A stretch of 64,000 nucleotides of DNA from Cycas panzhihuaensis (GCA_023213395.1 CM041465.1:200763741-200827740); one strand, 5' to 3'. Positions 1 through 10,409 are shown, numbered from the stretch's first letter. Numbers and translations: made by a program. Notes: a model not told the origin generated them from the sequence alone.

Positions 1-720
1 GTCTAAATGTTGAGTTAGATCTTGGTGCTAATTAAGTTATTGAGTTATTCTATTGACAGTCTTACTCTTTTCTAAATTTTGGGTTGCAAAGTCAAATGTG
101 GATGTTATCCTAAGTTGGTTGAGTATATTCTCCTCTCATAATAAGATCCCCTTAAAGGTTATGAAATCTATTTTAAAATAATTATCATGTAATTTAGAGA
201 CAAACAAGTCATATTCTATGGGTAAGATGTTTATAATGCTAGAGATAAAATCATGGTCTAAAGGTGGCTCGCCAATGATAATCAATTGGTTCTTAATTAT
301 TTTAACTTTATTCAAATGGTTGATAACATTTTCAATAAAAGACATTACAAATAGGTGATCTTTGAGGGTTAGAGATCTAGATTAATATTTTCTCTCATAG
401 AGGGCACAAAGTATGGTCCATGCCCCATGAGATGTTTAAGTAGTTTCAATATTTTAGTCTATTTAGTCTTCAATAGCTAAGTGGGGAAAGGATAAGATAA
501 TGTTGCCCTTAGCTTTGAAGTTATCTAAGGCTATAAGATTAGCTGGGATTGTTTTGGTAAGATTATTAGGGTCTTTTATTGGCATAGAAAGGGGTATGTC
601 TCCATTCACATAGGCCCAAAATTCATTTATGATAAGTAAATATTTAAATTATTTCTTCCATGGTATGAAGTTATTGATGCCATTGAATTTAATGGTATTA
701 GAAAGAAGCATTTGTGATGC
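1..720 (-). pseudogene. CopD gag fragment (Ty1/copia capsid region)
   Basis: Decayed N-terminal part of a copia gag read on the minus strand. From about 700 downwards the frame gives a KFNGINNF..W start typical of plant copia gag, then SFIENVINHLNKVK, and at 136-345 an open stretch ending in LPIEYDLFVSKL, matching the usual LP.EYD.FV gag helix. Several stops interrupt it, mainly at former Gln or Trp codons. Protease, integrase and RT would lie left of base 1. The leader, primer site and LTR lie to the right, which confirms the orientation. The family assignment is firm; the exact start is not. Confidence 0.7.
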
Positions 721-2714
721 TATGTTTCAAAGTTTTTGTCTTATTTTTATATCTTTAAAGGTTATGTAATTAGGTACTAATCTACCTAAGGGGTTACTAA
801 TCTAGGATTCTAAGGTTTAAGGGTCTCTTAGAAAGTTCTCAATTGCTATCATGTCTAGTGATACTTGCCTACAAGTGCCAAACCAGGGACCTAATATACT
901 GATATGTGAGCTCAAAGGATCGATATATCTTAGTATATGGGTTATAAAGAAGGTCTAGGACTCCCTTAATTTGTTTTTCTACTTGCATTGGACTTATGCC
1001 CAATGATAGATCTAGTAGTGACAACTTATCTAACCAAGGTACTCACCCCCTTTGGGTCTAGTCTAGTCTCCAAACTCTAATAAGAAAGGGTCTACACGTT
1101 AGTCTTCCATTTAATACACCGAATAATTAATGGTTTCCTCAATAAATTAGAGTACATCAATGGTGTGTGCAGGATGGTAACTTTAGAGGTCCTAACCATT
1201 CTTCTTACAAGGCCAGAAATGGGAGATTCAATTTAGAAATTATCCTTTTAATACGAAAATTTGACTTTATGATGACTTTTTTATAAGCATAAGGTTCCTT
1301 TTAAGAAAAAAAATAAAAACAAAAATAAAAATAAAGTAAATTAAATTACAAAGATGGGTTTAGAGTGATCTTTAATGGGTCAAGCTTAAGAGAGAACTAT
1401 GTTAACCTTCCAAGACCAACACCTACAAAAGAAACAATACTATGCACATGTTAGTCTCAAAAAATAGAATCAGATAGTTGAATAAAGATTACCCATAGCC
1501 TAAAGTAGCACAAGAACTTCAAGGAAACTAAAATAAGCCTTTAAAATTTGAGAAAAAGGCTTAAAATACTCAGATACTAAGGCCAACTTTAGTAGCTTAT
1601 ATCTTCAATAAATTGGCTCCAAATTTGACTCAATTAGATCTTAAACTATAAAGCTATAAATCTACTTTTTGATGATCTATATGGTTTGCAAATAGGACTT
1701 ACAGTTGCTAAGATATGTTTGAAATAATATAGGTGCCTTTTTATGAAAAAATCCAAATGAAGATACACATAAGCCCCTTCTGAAACTAGCCCTTGGTCAC
1801 CTGTTGACTGCACATGACCATCCATTGATATAACTAGGGGGCTTATAGACTTGAAAATATATCAAATACAGCCTAAACATTTTGAAAGTGTAAAAAGTAT
1901 TTAAAAGAGTTAAGTTTCTTTTGAAATCTGCCCTTTTAACTAAAAACTAGGGTCATATGAGTGATGAAAATGACTAAACAAAGGGGCTAGCCACCAAATT
2001 CAAGCTAAATATCAGATATGATTTAATTTTATTTACTAAAGATAAAAACTTTAGTGAATTAAAGTGAAATTTTATAATAAAATATGAGAAAAGAGGTGAC
2101 ATAAAGGTTGCACAACCTATGCGCAAGTTAGGTGACCTATGTGGGTGATTGGATGGCAAAAGGAGGTACCAAATGGTCACAAAATGCAATGAAGCTTTAG
2201 AATAATGGACATAAAGGTCAGAGGGACCCAAAGGATCAAACATTTTTGAGAAATAAGCTCATAATAAGGAGAACAAAGCTATGGAATGCCAAAGGGCTAT
2301 GGGAGCCAAACAAAATAGAACTAGCCAAGAATAAGCTTAAAACTACTTGAGATCTATCTAAATCTATTATAGTATACAAAGAATGAGGGTGTGGGGCTAC
2401 TAAAAGGAGAAATATTACTTCAAGAAAGAGAAACAAGTAGATCTAGGGTTGGTGTAACATAGAAACATGTTTTTTCCTCTATTTATTCTCACAAAATTGG
2501 AACCAAACCTTATACATCTATAAATGAGCTTGGAATCTACTTCAAAAGGCTGATATCTACTAGAAACTACTATACTTCATATAAATACTATAGAATACAT
2601 GAATTTTTGATAAAATAATGAGGAAATATGAGTAAACATGGTGTAATTATAAAGGAATAATAAGCCTCTATGTTTTAATCTTGCACTAATAAACCACTAA
2701 ATCAAAGCACATAT
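721..2714 (-). other. CopD untranslated leader, about 2 kb
   Basis: No coding capacity is visible between the primer site and gag. Two parts (about 830-1260 and about 1760-1850) are clearly related to the leader of CopA at about 50490-50990 and 51530-51640, for example the shared run GGGACCTAATATACT and the phrase around TGCAYATGACCA. The conservation shows this is element sequence rather than flanking DNA. Confidence 0.6.
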
Positions 2715-2727
2715 GGCTTTGATATCA
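2715..2727 (-). other. CopD primer-binding site
   Basis: The minus strand reads TGATATCAAAGCC, one transition from the TGGTATCAAAGCC type complementary to plant initiator-Met tRNA. It directly follows the CA end of the LTR. Confidence 0.75.
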
Positions 2728-3052
2728 TGTTAAATACTTCAAGATCTAAGATATCATATGTTCTAATGAAAATATTATAGAAAATAATAGTAATATACAA
2801 CAAAACAAATGAAATATGTATGAATAATTCAATGGACCAAGTATGGGCGAATTTATCACCATGTAGAGCTCTATTTGGGCAAAGCTTCTATATTAATCAT
2901 AATCCAATGTCTAATAGAATGGTGTGGGGCTTAATTTATAAGAAACCCACCAATATTTTAAGAGATACAATAGGTTGGCTAAGTGGCAAATGAGACAAAA
3001 CTAACCAATTTATACAATAACAATAAATTATAACAAGGGTCGCCTTAATATT

Positions 3053-3055
<3 letters not shown>
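2728..3055 (-). repeat. CopD 5' LTR (328 bp)
   Basis: On the minus strand it starts TGTAATATTAAGGCG and ends GTATTTAACA, giving the TG...CA boundary expected of a copia LTR, next to the primer site. The partner 3' LTR is outside the window, so the upstream boundary is inferred from TG/CA only. It abuts an (AT)n tract, so the target duplication cannot be read. Confidence 0.65.

Positions 3056-3108
<53 letters not shown>
3056..3108. repeat. (AT)n microsatellite
   Basis: Uninterrupted AT dinucleotides for about 53 bases, immediately adjoining the outer end of the CopD LTR. Confidence 0.97.
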
Positions 3109-3110
<2 letters not shown>

Positions 3111-3670
3111 AAATATGCATTTATATGAAATAAAGTTGATATTACAATGTTTTAACATCACCAACCATGCTCTATATATATTTCTCTAGATATATCATAT
3201 TAAGTAGTTATGTTCTGAAAACTTTAAAATCTTAAGAAGTTAACTAGTTATATTACCTTATATATTCAATTCATTTTAGTTCCTAATAAAGATTACTTCT
3301 AATTAAGGAGGAGGAAAATTCTAATATTACTTGAGAATATTATACTTACTTGAAAATCCAACCTAGGTATAAATCAGTTTTAGACATGTTAGATAAAGAG
3401 AATAAATATACTAATGTTCCCAACATTCCCATTACTGCTATATCTAATTAAATAAATTTATGTCATCAATTGCCTATATTCTTGTAAATGAAGTACATTG
3501 GATATGTAAGTCTACCATATATACTTAATTGGTGCTTAAGTATGTTAACATACTTAACTATTATAATGTTACTTATTTGTATTTAATTTAATTTACATAT
3601 TATTGAATTCATAGGGAATAATTCTTTCACATCCCTAAGGTGGTAAATAATAAATATTTTCCCCATTATC
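3109..3670. other. AT-rich spacer, nothing recognised
   Basis: No open frame of note and no retroelement motif on either strand. GGAGGAGGAAAA at about 3307-3318 resembles a polypurine tract, but no LTR can be recognised after it. Confidence 0.4.
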
Positions 3671-4176
3671 CATATCCAAATTTATGATTAGGCCATGCGT
3701 TATGAAGAAAAATAAACTAATAACTTGTGTCTACATGACATAAGCCTTGGATAAGATGGTAGGAATATGATATATTGATGTGAAACATAGTATATCATAA
3801 AAATCACTTTCTTAGCTAATTCAAATCCTAGAATATTAATGAATGATTATAAAGTCTTAAGTTCCTTAGTATGATCTTGTTTATTTTCTATAAACTAGTC
3901 AAACAAATATTCATATTATTACATATGATTATATTATCATATATATATATAAACCTAAGTTCTTGATTCATGGATAAATCTATGATTTATATAAAATGAC
4001 TAATTTGATTTAATATATGTTAAACTCATTTAAAATCATTATTTTTTCATATAAAATGAATGTTATAACCAACACTATGATAAAGGTTCCTATAATATTA
4101 TAATATTAATCTATCCTCTACCATCTCTCCCATCCTAATTAGTAGCCAGCTCCTTGATTTATAATGGACTAAATAA
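3671..4176 (+). repeat. Direct repeat copy 1 (about 500 bp, unknown family)
   Basis: Copy 1 of a diverged tandem pair. Landmarks shared in the same order with 4352-4836: ATTTATGAT, CATAAGCCTTGGA, ATATCATAAAA, CTTAAGTTCCTTA, TTCATGGATAAAT, TATAAAGGTTCC, ATCATCCTAATT-like ends. The offset is about 660-680 bases with small indels. No coding frame is visible and I do not recognise the family. Confidence 0.8.
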
Positions 4177-4351
4177 TAAAATTAGTAGTAAGAAAAGTTT
4201 TAATCTCTAGGAATTGTGCATAGTAACATGGTAGTAATAATTCTTTGAAAAAGCTTAATAAAATCAAGGTTTTAATAAAAATATAGCAAAACCATATAGA
4301 GTGTTATATGACAACACACATAGTGCTACATGATAGTGCTAGTGGTATAAG

Positions 4352-4836
4352 TACATATCTAGATTTATGATAGGGCTAATTGCTTATCTCTACATAACAT
4401 AAGCCTTGGACAAGGTAGTAAGAATATGATCCACTTTCACTTAGTGATATAAAACATAACATATCATAAAATCCACTTTGTAACTAATTTAAATCCTTAA
4501 ATATTAATGAATGGTTATATGTTCTTAAGTTCCTTAATATGATCTTGACTATATTATATGTATTAATTGAAGAAATATTTGTATCATTACATGTGTTTAT
4601 ACTATAATATATTTTTAAAAAAGTGATTAATTCATGGATAAATTTATGATTTAGATAAAAAGACTAATTTGAGTTAATATATATTGAACTTATTAAAGAG
4701 TATTGTGCTTTCATATAAAATTAATATTAAAAGTAACACTATTATAAAGGTTCCCATAATATTGTAACATTAGTTTATTCTCTACAAACTCTATCATCCT
4801 AATTGATATGCTAACCCCTCATAATAAGCTAAACAC
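4352..4836 (+). repeat. Direct repeat copy 2 (about 485 bp, unknown family)
   Basis: Second copy of the repeat that begins at 3671, separated from it by about 175 bases. Divergence is substantial, so the duplication is old. It could be the paired LTRs of a very short element, since the spacer is tiny, but no primer site or polypurine tract is evident in the spacer, so a plain segmental tandem duplication is equally possible. Confidence 0.8.
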
Positions 4837-5268
4837 CAAGGGAGGAACTCAAGTTGGTTTGCTAATATTTTATGAAATTATTGAAGTTAGCTCTAATAAT
4901 GATGGCATATATAAATAAATTAGAGCCTTATGGAAGACCATGACTATTTTGTTTCCCTTAATAATCGATTGATTCCATTTGGGTGCTTTGGTGCATTTTA
5001 TTCTATGATATTCATACTTCATATGCTTTTAATTATTAATATTACTACACTTATTCATAGGTCATTTATCATTTGTATCTATTTTGGATTATTTATTTTA
5101 TCTATGGAATTAATTACTAAGGTTCTTCATAGTGGTATCAAAGAAACCATCCTATTCTTATGATAAAGGTATTACTACACTAGTCATTGATATATTAATG
5201 TTGGAAGAGGCCACCATATCTTTGTGAGGGAGCCCAAATACTCATCTATACTAGAGCCAAGTTCATGA
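4837..5268 (+). other. Possible copia LTR remnant with primer-site-like sequence
   Basis: A TATA-like GCATATATAAATA lies near 4903. TGGTATCAAAGA at 5133-5144 resembles the initiator-Met primer site and is preceded a few bases earlier by TTCA, as after an LTR end. The LTR start is not definable, and Cop1 interrupts whatever followed. The short open frame at 4930-5163 runs into the primer-like site and resembles no protein, so I do not call a gene. Confidence 0.3.
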
Positions 5269-5912
5269 TGCTGGGTATTGTGACAATAATTATAGGACTA
5301 AAATTATGGTATGTTTTCGGCGCAATTTCCCCCCCAATCTTTCTTGGGGGGTTCCAAGGGGGGCAAGAGCCCACCTTGCCCGAGGCGTGTGGGGGGTGTG
5401 GAATGCCCCTATTAGGAGGGGGTTTAGGGGTGATAGCCCCTGACCCAAAAAATTAGCCATGTAAACCTTATCAAAATGTAAAGAGAATCAGGGTCGTTTG
5501 ATACAAATACACTAGATTCTACAGTTGAGATTTGTGTCTTGGATGTTCCTCTCATGTAGTCCATTTTAGGGCTTTTCTTATTATGTTGTAATGTAATACA
5601 ATGTAATTGTGATGAGGGTGATAACTAATTGTTGTTCCTGAGAGCACTCTATAACTGTGATATACTATTTCTCCATTCTATAGTAATATAGATCGATACC
5701 TTTCCTGTGTGGATGTTTCCTTAGCACACTGCTAGGGTTTCACCACGTTATATCGGGTGCACATGTGATGTTTGACTTTTATTTTCTTATCACTATATAA
5801 TCTCTAATTTTAGAACTTGCATGTAATTTTAAGTTTCAATTTTTGTAACTAGTTATAGGAATGAAATAGATCTTGGTGGCGGTTAAAGGGTTGGGACCTT
5901 GTATTCTCAACG
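5269..5912 (+). repeat. Cop1 5' LTR (644 bp)
   Basis: Begins TGCTGGGTATTGTG, aligned with TATTGGATATTATG at 9957. It ends ATTCTCAACG where the other LTR has ATTCTCAACA, so the canonical CA has mutated. The two LTRs match over 5269-5450 and about 5800-5912; the middle is missing from the 3' copy. It contains a GC-rich block at 5321-5450. Confidence 0.88.
5321..5450 (+). promoter_or_regulatory. GC-rich, hairpin-prone block in Cop1 5' LTR
   Basis: Sharply GC-rich island in AT-rich surroundings: a C7 run, then GGGGGG, then a second G6 run, GAGCCCA, GTGGGGGG, AATGCCCC, GGAGGGGG and AGGGGTGATAGCCCCT. Pairs such as CCCCCC/GGGGGG and AGGGG/CCCCT can fold as hairpins, and the G-runs could form quadruplexes. 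The block is retained in the 3' LTR. A promoter or RNA-structure role is inference. Confidence 0.55.
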
Positions 5913-5914
5913 AG

Positions 5915-5926
5915 TGGTATCAGAGC
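5915..5926 (+). other. Cop1 primer-binding site
   Basis: TGGTATCAGAGC, the standard plant retrotransposon primer site complementary to the 3' end of initiator-Met tRNA, two bases after the 5' LTR. Confidence 0.95.
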
Positions 5927-5983
5927 CACTCTTTTTCTTGTAGTGAGTTTATGAAGGTTTTGGTGTCAGCTTTTCTACACTAA

Positions 5984-6840
5984 ATGGCAAAACTAGTAGG
6001 TACAAAGTTCGAGGTGGAGAAATTCAATAGCAAGAACAACTTTGAGTTGTGGAAACTAAAAGCGTATGATATTCTTGTACAGGAGGGTTTGTACAAATCC
6101 CTTACAGGCAAATCAAAGAAACCCGTAGGGATGGACGATGATGAATGGGATGATTTAGACAAAAAGACACTTAGCACAATACGATTGTGCTTGGCGGATG
6201 AAGTTTTGTTTAACATCACAGTGGAGTAGATAATAGTAGGATTATGGACCCAGTTAGAAGGCCTGTATATGACTAAATCAGTAACAAATCGAATTTACCT
6301 GAAGAGGTAACTATACTCCTTACGGATGAAGGAAGGTCAAAAATTACCAACCATTTAAATATTTTTAATACTTTTATTTGTTAATTGACTAGTATTGATG
6401 TTAAAGTTGAGGATGAGGATAAGGTTGTTACCCTGTTATACTCATTACCTAAATCCTATGAAATTTATTGTCACCTCAATTAGTTTTAGTACTACAGATG
6501 AATTGGAATATGATTCTATTGTGAGTGCTTTGCTAATGGAAGAAGTGCAGAGGAAGTCTAGTCTTGAAACCTCCACACTAGAAGCCATGATAGTAAGGGG
6601 TAAAACATTTGAGAGAGGACAAAACTCCAGGGATACATCGAGGTCCAAGTCAAAGAGCAAAAAGAGTAAGCTTAGGTGTTGGCATTGTAATAAGATTGGT
6701 CACCTCAAGAAGGATTGTTACAAAAGGAAAGAGTTCCAGAAAAAGGAAGATCCTACCAAGGAAGCGAATAAGGTGGAGTCAAATCAAGGTATGGATGATG
6801 ATGTCTTGATTGCTTGTAATGCTTCTCATTATCACCATGA
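5984..6840 (+). pseudogene. gag: Cop1 gag (capsid and zinc knuckle), broken
   Basis: Encodes the retroelement capsid. It starts at the ATG at 5984, 58 bases after the primer site, and the first frame runs 81 codons with a FELWKLKAYDIL helix before a TAG at 6227. The frame then resumes through LEGLYMTKSV, shifts near 6340, runs through INIFNTFI-like and EDKVVTLLYSLP sequence, and shifts again near 6470 to MEEVQRKSS. A CCHC nucleic-acid-binding knuckle (CWHCNKIGHLKKDC) is intact at 6677-6718. Stops at 6227 and about 6309 fall where Gln is expected. It is too broken to be translated whole. Confidence 0.9.
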
Positions 6841-6841
6841 C

Positions 6842-7242
6842 TGGTTATTAGATTCAGGTGCTTCACACCATATATGTCCACACAAGAGTTGGTTCTCAGC
6901 ATACCAACTTCTTGATGGTGGTGATGTGCTTATGGGAAATGAATTTTCTTGTAAGACAGTGGGCATTGGTAGCATTAGAATTAAGATATTTGATGGGGTA
7001 GTCAGAACATTAACTGAGGTTAGACATGTACCTGATTTGAAAAAGAATCTTATTTCCTTGGGTGAATTAGATTCAGGTGGTTTTAAGTATACAGGTTATG
7101 AAGGAGTCCTAAAGGTATCAAAGGGTACCTTGGTTGTTATGAAAGCCTTAAAGAACGGAAATCTTTACATTTTAGTAGGAAGTACAAATGTCAGCCAAGC
7201 AACTACAACATCAAAGACTAAAGAAGGTCTAGCTCAGTTATG
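6842..7242 (+). pseudogene. Cop1 aspartic protease and start of pre-integrase domain
   Basis: The retropepsin active site is intact as WLLDSGASHHIC (Asp codon at 6851), followed by the usual flap region and the VRHVPDLKKNLISLGEL signature that ends copia proteases. The frame is open from gag through this domain to 7240, where a TGA replaces the Trp of the expected LWHQRLGHM motif. It processed the polyprotein in the ancestral element. The protease itself keeps its key residues although the element is dead. Confidence 0.9.
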
Positions 7243-8290
7243 ACATCAGAGACTTGGGCACATGAGCGAGAAAGGACTTAAGGTGCTAATAAATCATAAG
7301 TTGCTTCCTAACTTACAGCTTTTAGATTTGGCTTTCTGTAAACATTATGTTTTTGGAAAACAGTGTAGACTTAGGTGTAAAGTAGGGAGTCACACTAGTA
7401 AAGGCATTCTGAATTATATACATTCGAATGTATGGGGACCAACCCCTAAAATATCTTATGGAGGATCATTGTATTTTGTCACATTTATAGATGATTACTC
7501 TAAGAAGGTATGGGTCTATTTTTTGAAAAGGAAATCTAAAGTTTTCAGTGTGTTTAAGCAGTTCAAGGATTTAGTTGAAAATAGTACTGGTAAGACAATC
7601 AAATGTTTAAGAACTGACAATAGAGGTGAGTTCAACTCCTTGGAGTTTGAGAACTATTGTAGAGAAGCTGGGATCGAAAGACACAAGACCACTAGCTATA
7701 CTCCGTAGCAAAATGGCATTATTGAGCACATGAATAAGACACTCTTGGAAAGAGCAAGAAGCATGCTAAGTAATGTAAGAGTGGACTAGGGCTTGTGGGC
7801 AGAAGCTATTCAAATAGCTTGCTATATGGTAAACAGGTCACCATCACTTGTAATAGATTGGAAAATTCCTGAAGAGGTATGGATTGGACATCCATGTGAT
7901 TATTAAAATTTAAAAGTTTTTGGTTATGATGCTTATGCCTGGATTGACAAAAGTACACGTTCAAAGTTAGACCCAAAATCCAAGAGATATATCTTTGTTG
8001 GTTATGGTGATAAGGATGGTGTGAAGGGATACAAGTTGTGGGATCCTACTGCCCACAAAATCACCATTAACAGAGATGTCATATGTGATGAATCTCCCTT
8101 TGTAAAATCAGACAGTGTAGAAGCTGAAATAAAATAGGAGCAGCAAGATGAACATCAATAAGTCAAGTTTGAAATGTAGCCATCTGTGGAATCAAAAGAG
8201 CATGAAGATCTTTCTGAAGATGAATTAGTAGCAGATTTACAGGAGTATGTGGACACTCCCCTACCAACAGTTAGAAGATCTACATGAGTT
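7243..8290 (+). pseudogene. Cop1 integrase, broken
   Basis: GAG-pre-integrase HQRLGHMSEKGL leads into the zinc-binding part (FCKHYVFGKQ) and the DDE core. The first catalytic Asp is lost: the usual S-D-V-W-G-P reads HSNVWGP near 7420. FVTFIDDYSKKVWVYF follows. RTDNRGEF keeps the second Asp at about 7610, and QNGIIEHMNKTL keeps the Glu. Stops at 7707 (Gln), about 7788 (Trp), 8137-8180 (several Gln) and 8286 (Arg) are all explained by transitions. The C-terminal GKD-like part with KLDPKS.RYIFVGYG is still readable. Confidence 0.92.
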
Positions 8291-8369
8291 AGTCATCCAT
8301 CTGACAGGTACAACCCTTCTATTTCTATTGCTTTAGTTTCTAATGATGGTGAGCCTACATGTTATCAGG

Positions 8370-9150
8370 AAGTAGTAGATGATATCCATGGAGAGAAGTG
8401 GATAAGGGCTATGCAGGAAGAGATAAATGCTTTGAAAAAAAATAATTCATAGGACTTGGTAGAACTTCCACATGGTAGGAAGACTGTTGGTTGCAGATGG
8501 GTTTTCAAAAAGAAAATAGATGTTGATAGAAAGCTTAATAAATACAGGGCAAGACTGGTGGCTAAAGGTTTTGCATAGAAAGTAGGTATTGACTTTCATG
8601 AGATCTTCTCACAAGTTGTTAAACCTGTTTCAATTTGATGGCTATTAGCATTGGTAGCTTCTCTCAGTTTGGAGTTAGAGCTGTTAGATGTGAAAATAAC
8701 TTTTCTACATGGAGATTTAGATGAGGAGATCTATATGGACCAACCAGAAGGGTTTGTCCAAGATGGTAAGAAAAGACTTATTTGCAAGTTCAGGAAATCA
8801 TTGTATGGTCTAAAGCAATCACCCAGGTAGTGGTATAAGAAGTTTGATGCCTTCCTGGAGAACCAAAATTTTAAAAGAAGTGAGTATGACTATTGTATTT
8901 ACTTTAAATTTATGGACAATGGATTATTCATTATCCTGGTGTTATATGTTGATAACATACTAGTTGCAAGTAAGAGCATGGAAGAAATCAATAAGCTAAA
9001 GGCTCAATTGGCTAGGACTTTTGGTATGAAAGATCTAGGAGCTATAAAATAAATCTTAGGCATAGAGATACATAGAGATAGGAAAAATTGTAAGCTATGG
9101 TTATCACAGTAGAAATATATAGAGAAGGTGCTAACCAGGTTTGGTATGGC
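8370..9150 (+). pseudogene. Cop1 reverse transcriptase, active site mutated
   Basis: Typical copia RT motifs in order: WIRAMQEEINAL, CRWVFKKKIDVD, YRARLVAKGFA, LELLDVKITFLHGDLDEEIYM, RKSLYGLKQSPR, LLYVDNILVASKS and FGMKDLGA. The catalytic YVDD box reads YVDN because GAC became AAC, so polymerase activity would be lost even without the stops. In-frame stops stand at 8451 (Trp), 8577 (Gln), 8636 (Arg), 8828 (Gln), 9050 (Gln) and 9110 (Gln). Confidence 0.95.
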
Positions 9151-9912
9151 AAATGTGAAACCAGTGAGTATCCCATTAGCTTCCCACTTCAAGCTTTCTT
9201 CAAATATGAGTCCTAGTAGTGAAGAACAAAAGGCTTATATGTCTCGTGTGCCTTATGCTAGTGCAGTAGGAAGTTTGATGTATGCCATGGCATGTACAAG
9301 ACCTAATATTTCACATGTAGTCGGTGTAGTTAGCAGGTTTATGGCAAATCCAGGAAAAGAACATTGGGTTGCAGTGAAATGGGTGCTTCGGTATTTAAGA
9401 GGCATGAGTGACTACTGCATCACCTTTAGATGTACAGGTAATTAGGTTTATGGATATGTCGATTCAGACTTTACAGGAGATTTAAACAAAAGAAGGTCTA
9501 CTTCAGGTTATGTTTTTACTCTTGCAAATGGTCCAGTTAGTTGGATGTCCAAATTGCAGAGCACAATTACACTGACAACCATAAAAGCTTAATATGTTGC
9601 TGCAGCACATGCTTATAAAGAAGCAATCTAGTTACAGAGTCTATTGGTTGATCTTGGAAGGAGACAGGAAAATGTAAAGGTATTTTGTGATAGTCAAAGT
9701 GCCATTTACTTAGCCAAGAATCTAGCTTATCATAGTAGAACAAAGCATATTACTCTTAAGTACCATTTTGTTAGACAAGTTGTGGAAGCAGGTGGAGTGG
9801 CACTTGAGAAGATTCACACCAATCAGAATTATGCTAATATATTCACAAAACTAGTACCAGTAGAGAAGTTCAAATGGTGTTTGACTTCTCTTGGCTTGCA
9901 GGAAAGATGATG
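9128..9912 (+). pseudogene. Cop1 RT tail and RNase H, broken
   Basis: An open stretch at 9128-9445 carries PYASAVGSLMYAMACTRPNI and HWVAVKWVLRYLRG, the usual copia RT-RNase H connection. RNase H follows: YGYVDSDFTGD keeps the first Asp. The E of KAEYVAA has become a stop near 9590, the one stop in Cop1 that needs a transversion. FCDSQSAIYLAKN and HSRTKHI are intact. A TAG at about 9629 replaces Trp. The last open stretch, 9644-9910, ends YANIFTKLVPVEKF...LTSLGL, the normal copia C-terminus. Confidence 0.95.
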
Positions 9913-9945
9913 AAGGGTCCAGGAAAGGTACCGGGTATTATTGTT

Positions 9946-9955
9946 AAGGTGGAGA
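9946..9955 (+). other. Cop1 polypurine tract
   Basis: AAGGTGGAGA immediately before the 3' LTR, the standard plus-strand primer of this copia lineage. Confidence 0.9.
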
Positions 9956-9956
9956 T

Positions 9957-10250
9957 TATTGGATATTATGATAACAATTATGGTGCTAATATTTTGGCAT
10001 GTTTTTTGCACAGTTTCCCCCCCAATCTTTCTCAAGGGGTTCCAAGGGGGGCAAAAGCCCCCATTAGTTAGAGGGTGTGGGGGGCGTGGAATGCCCCCCG
10101 CTAAGAGGAGGTTCGGGGGCAATAGCCCCTAACCCTAATCTCTGATTTTAGAAATTGCATGTAATTTTAAGTTTCAATTTCTGTAACTAGTTATAAGAAT
10201 GCAATAGATCTTGGTGGCAGTTAAAGGGTTGGGACCTTGTATTCTCAACA
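9957..10250 (+). repeat. Cop1 3' LTR, internally deleted (294 bp)
   Basis: Matches the start and end of the 5' LTR but lacks about 350 bases corresponding to 5451-5800: AGCCCCTAACCC runs straight into TAATCTCTGATTTT. It keeps the GC-rich block (10017-10134) and ends in CA. The TG start reads TA. Confidence 0.9.
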
Positions 10251-10409
10251 ACGTTAAGGTATGTTTAGTTTGATCATAGTATCTTTTGTAAACTAGTTAT
10301 CCATCATCCACATACTTTATCCAAATCTTTTACCTTTGAGAAATAAGTTTCACCATGATCATTATCACCTTTTACCATCCAACTTCCCTTTTAAAGTAGG
10401 AGTTTCAAG
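10251..10409 (+). mobile_element. Tat3: 3' internal end of a plus-strand Ty3/gypsy Tat element
   Basis: This short stretch, especially from 10300, matches in reverse complement the stretch just outside the Tat2 LTR (about 17405-17530): both carry CCATCATCCA and the same order up to AGGAGYYTCAAGTGCC. It is therefore the 3' untranslated end of a Tat element. Cop1 adjoins directly on the left, and no Tat sequence could be recognised left of Cop1, so Tat3 is truncated. Confidence 0.6.

Larger units (their letters stand above)
5269..10250 (+). mobile_element. Cop1: complete Ty1/copia retrotransposon, Tork-like, dead
   Basis: Full structure on the plus strand: 5' LTR, primer site, gag, protease, integrase, reverse transcriptase, RNase H, polypurine tract, 3' LTR; 4982 bases in total. 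The domain order (integrase before RT) is copia. The gag wording near FELWKLKAYDIL and the pre-integrase GHMSEKGL fit the Tork/Tnt1-type lineage. At least fifteen in-frame stops and two or more frameshifts make it non-functional. No target duplication is evident (CATGA on the left, ACGTT on the right), so one flank may have changed. It sits next to the Tat3 3' end at 10251. Confidence 0.95.

Noticed and set aside
4930-5163. 77-codon plus-strand open frame with hydrophobic residues
   Set aside because: The composition follows the AT-rich DNA, there is no known motif, and it runs into a primer-site-like sequence, so it is more likely LTR remnant than a membrane protein gene.
5265-5456. Glycine/proline-rich open frames in both Cop1 LTRs (also 9941-10132)
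   Set aside because: They arise from the GC-rich block and lie inside LTRs; the reading frame is not conserved between the two copies.
5915-5926. tRNA-like sequence (also 48521, 53225, 60807)
   Set aside because: Only 11-13 bases complementary to the tRNA 3' end are present; these are primer-binding sites, not tRNA genes.
5984-9912. Possible use of TAG as a sense codon (recoding) in Cop1
   Set aside because: The stops fall at Gln, Trp and Arg positions alike, include TGA and TAA, and come with frameshifts and lost catalytic residues. Decay explains them better.
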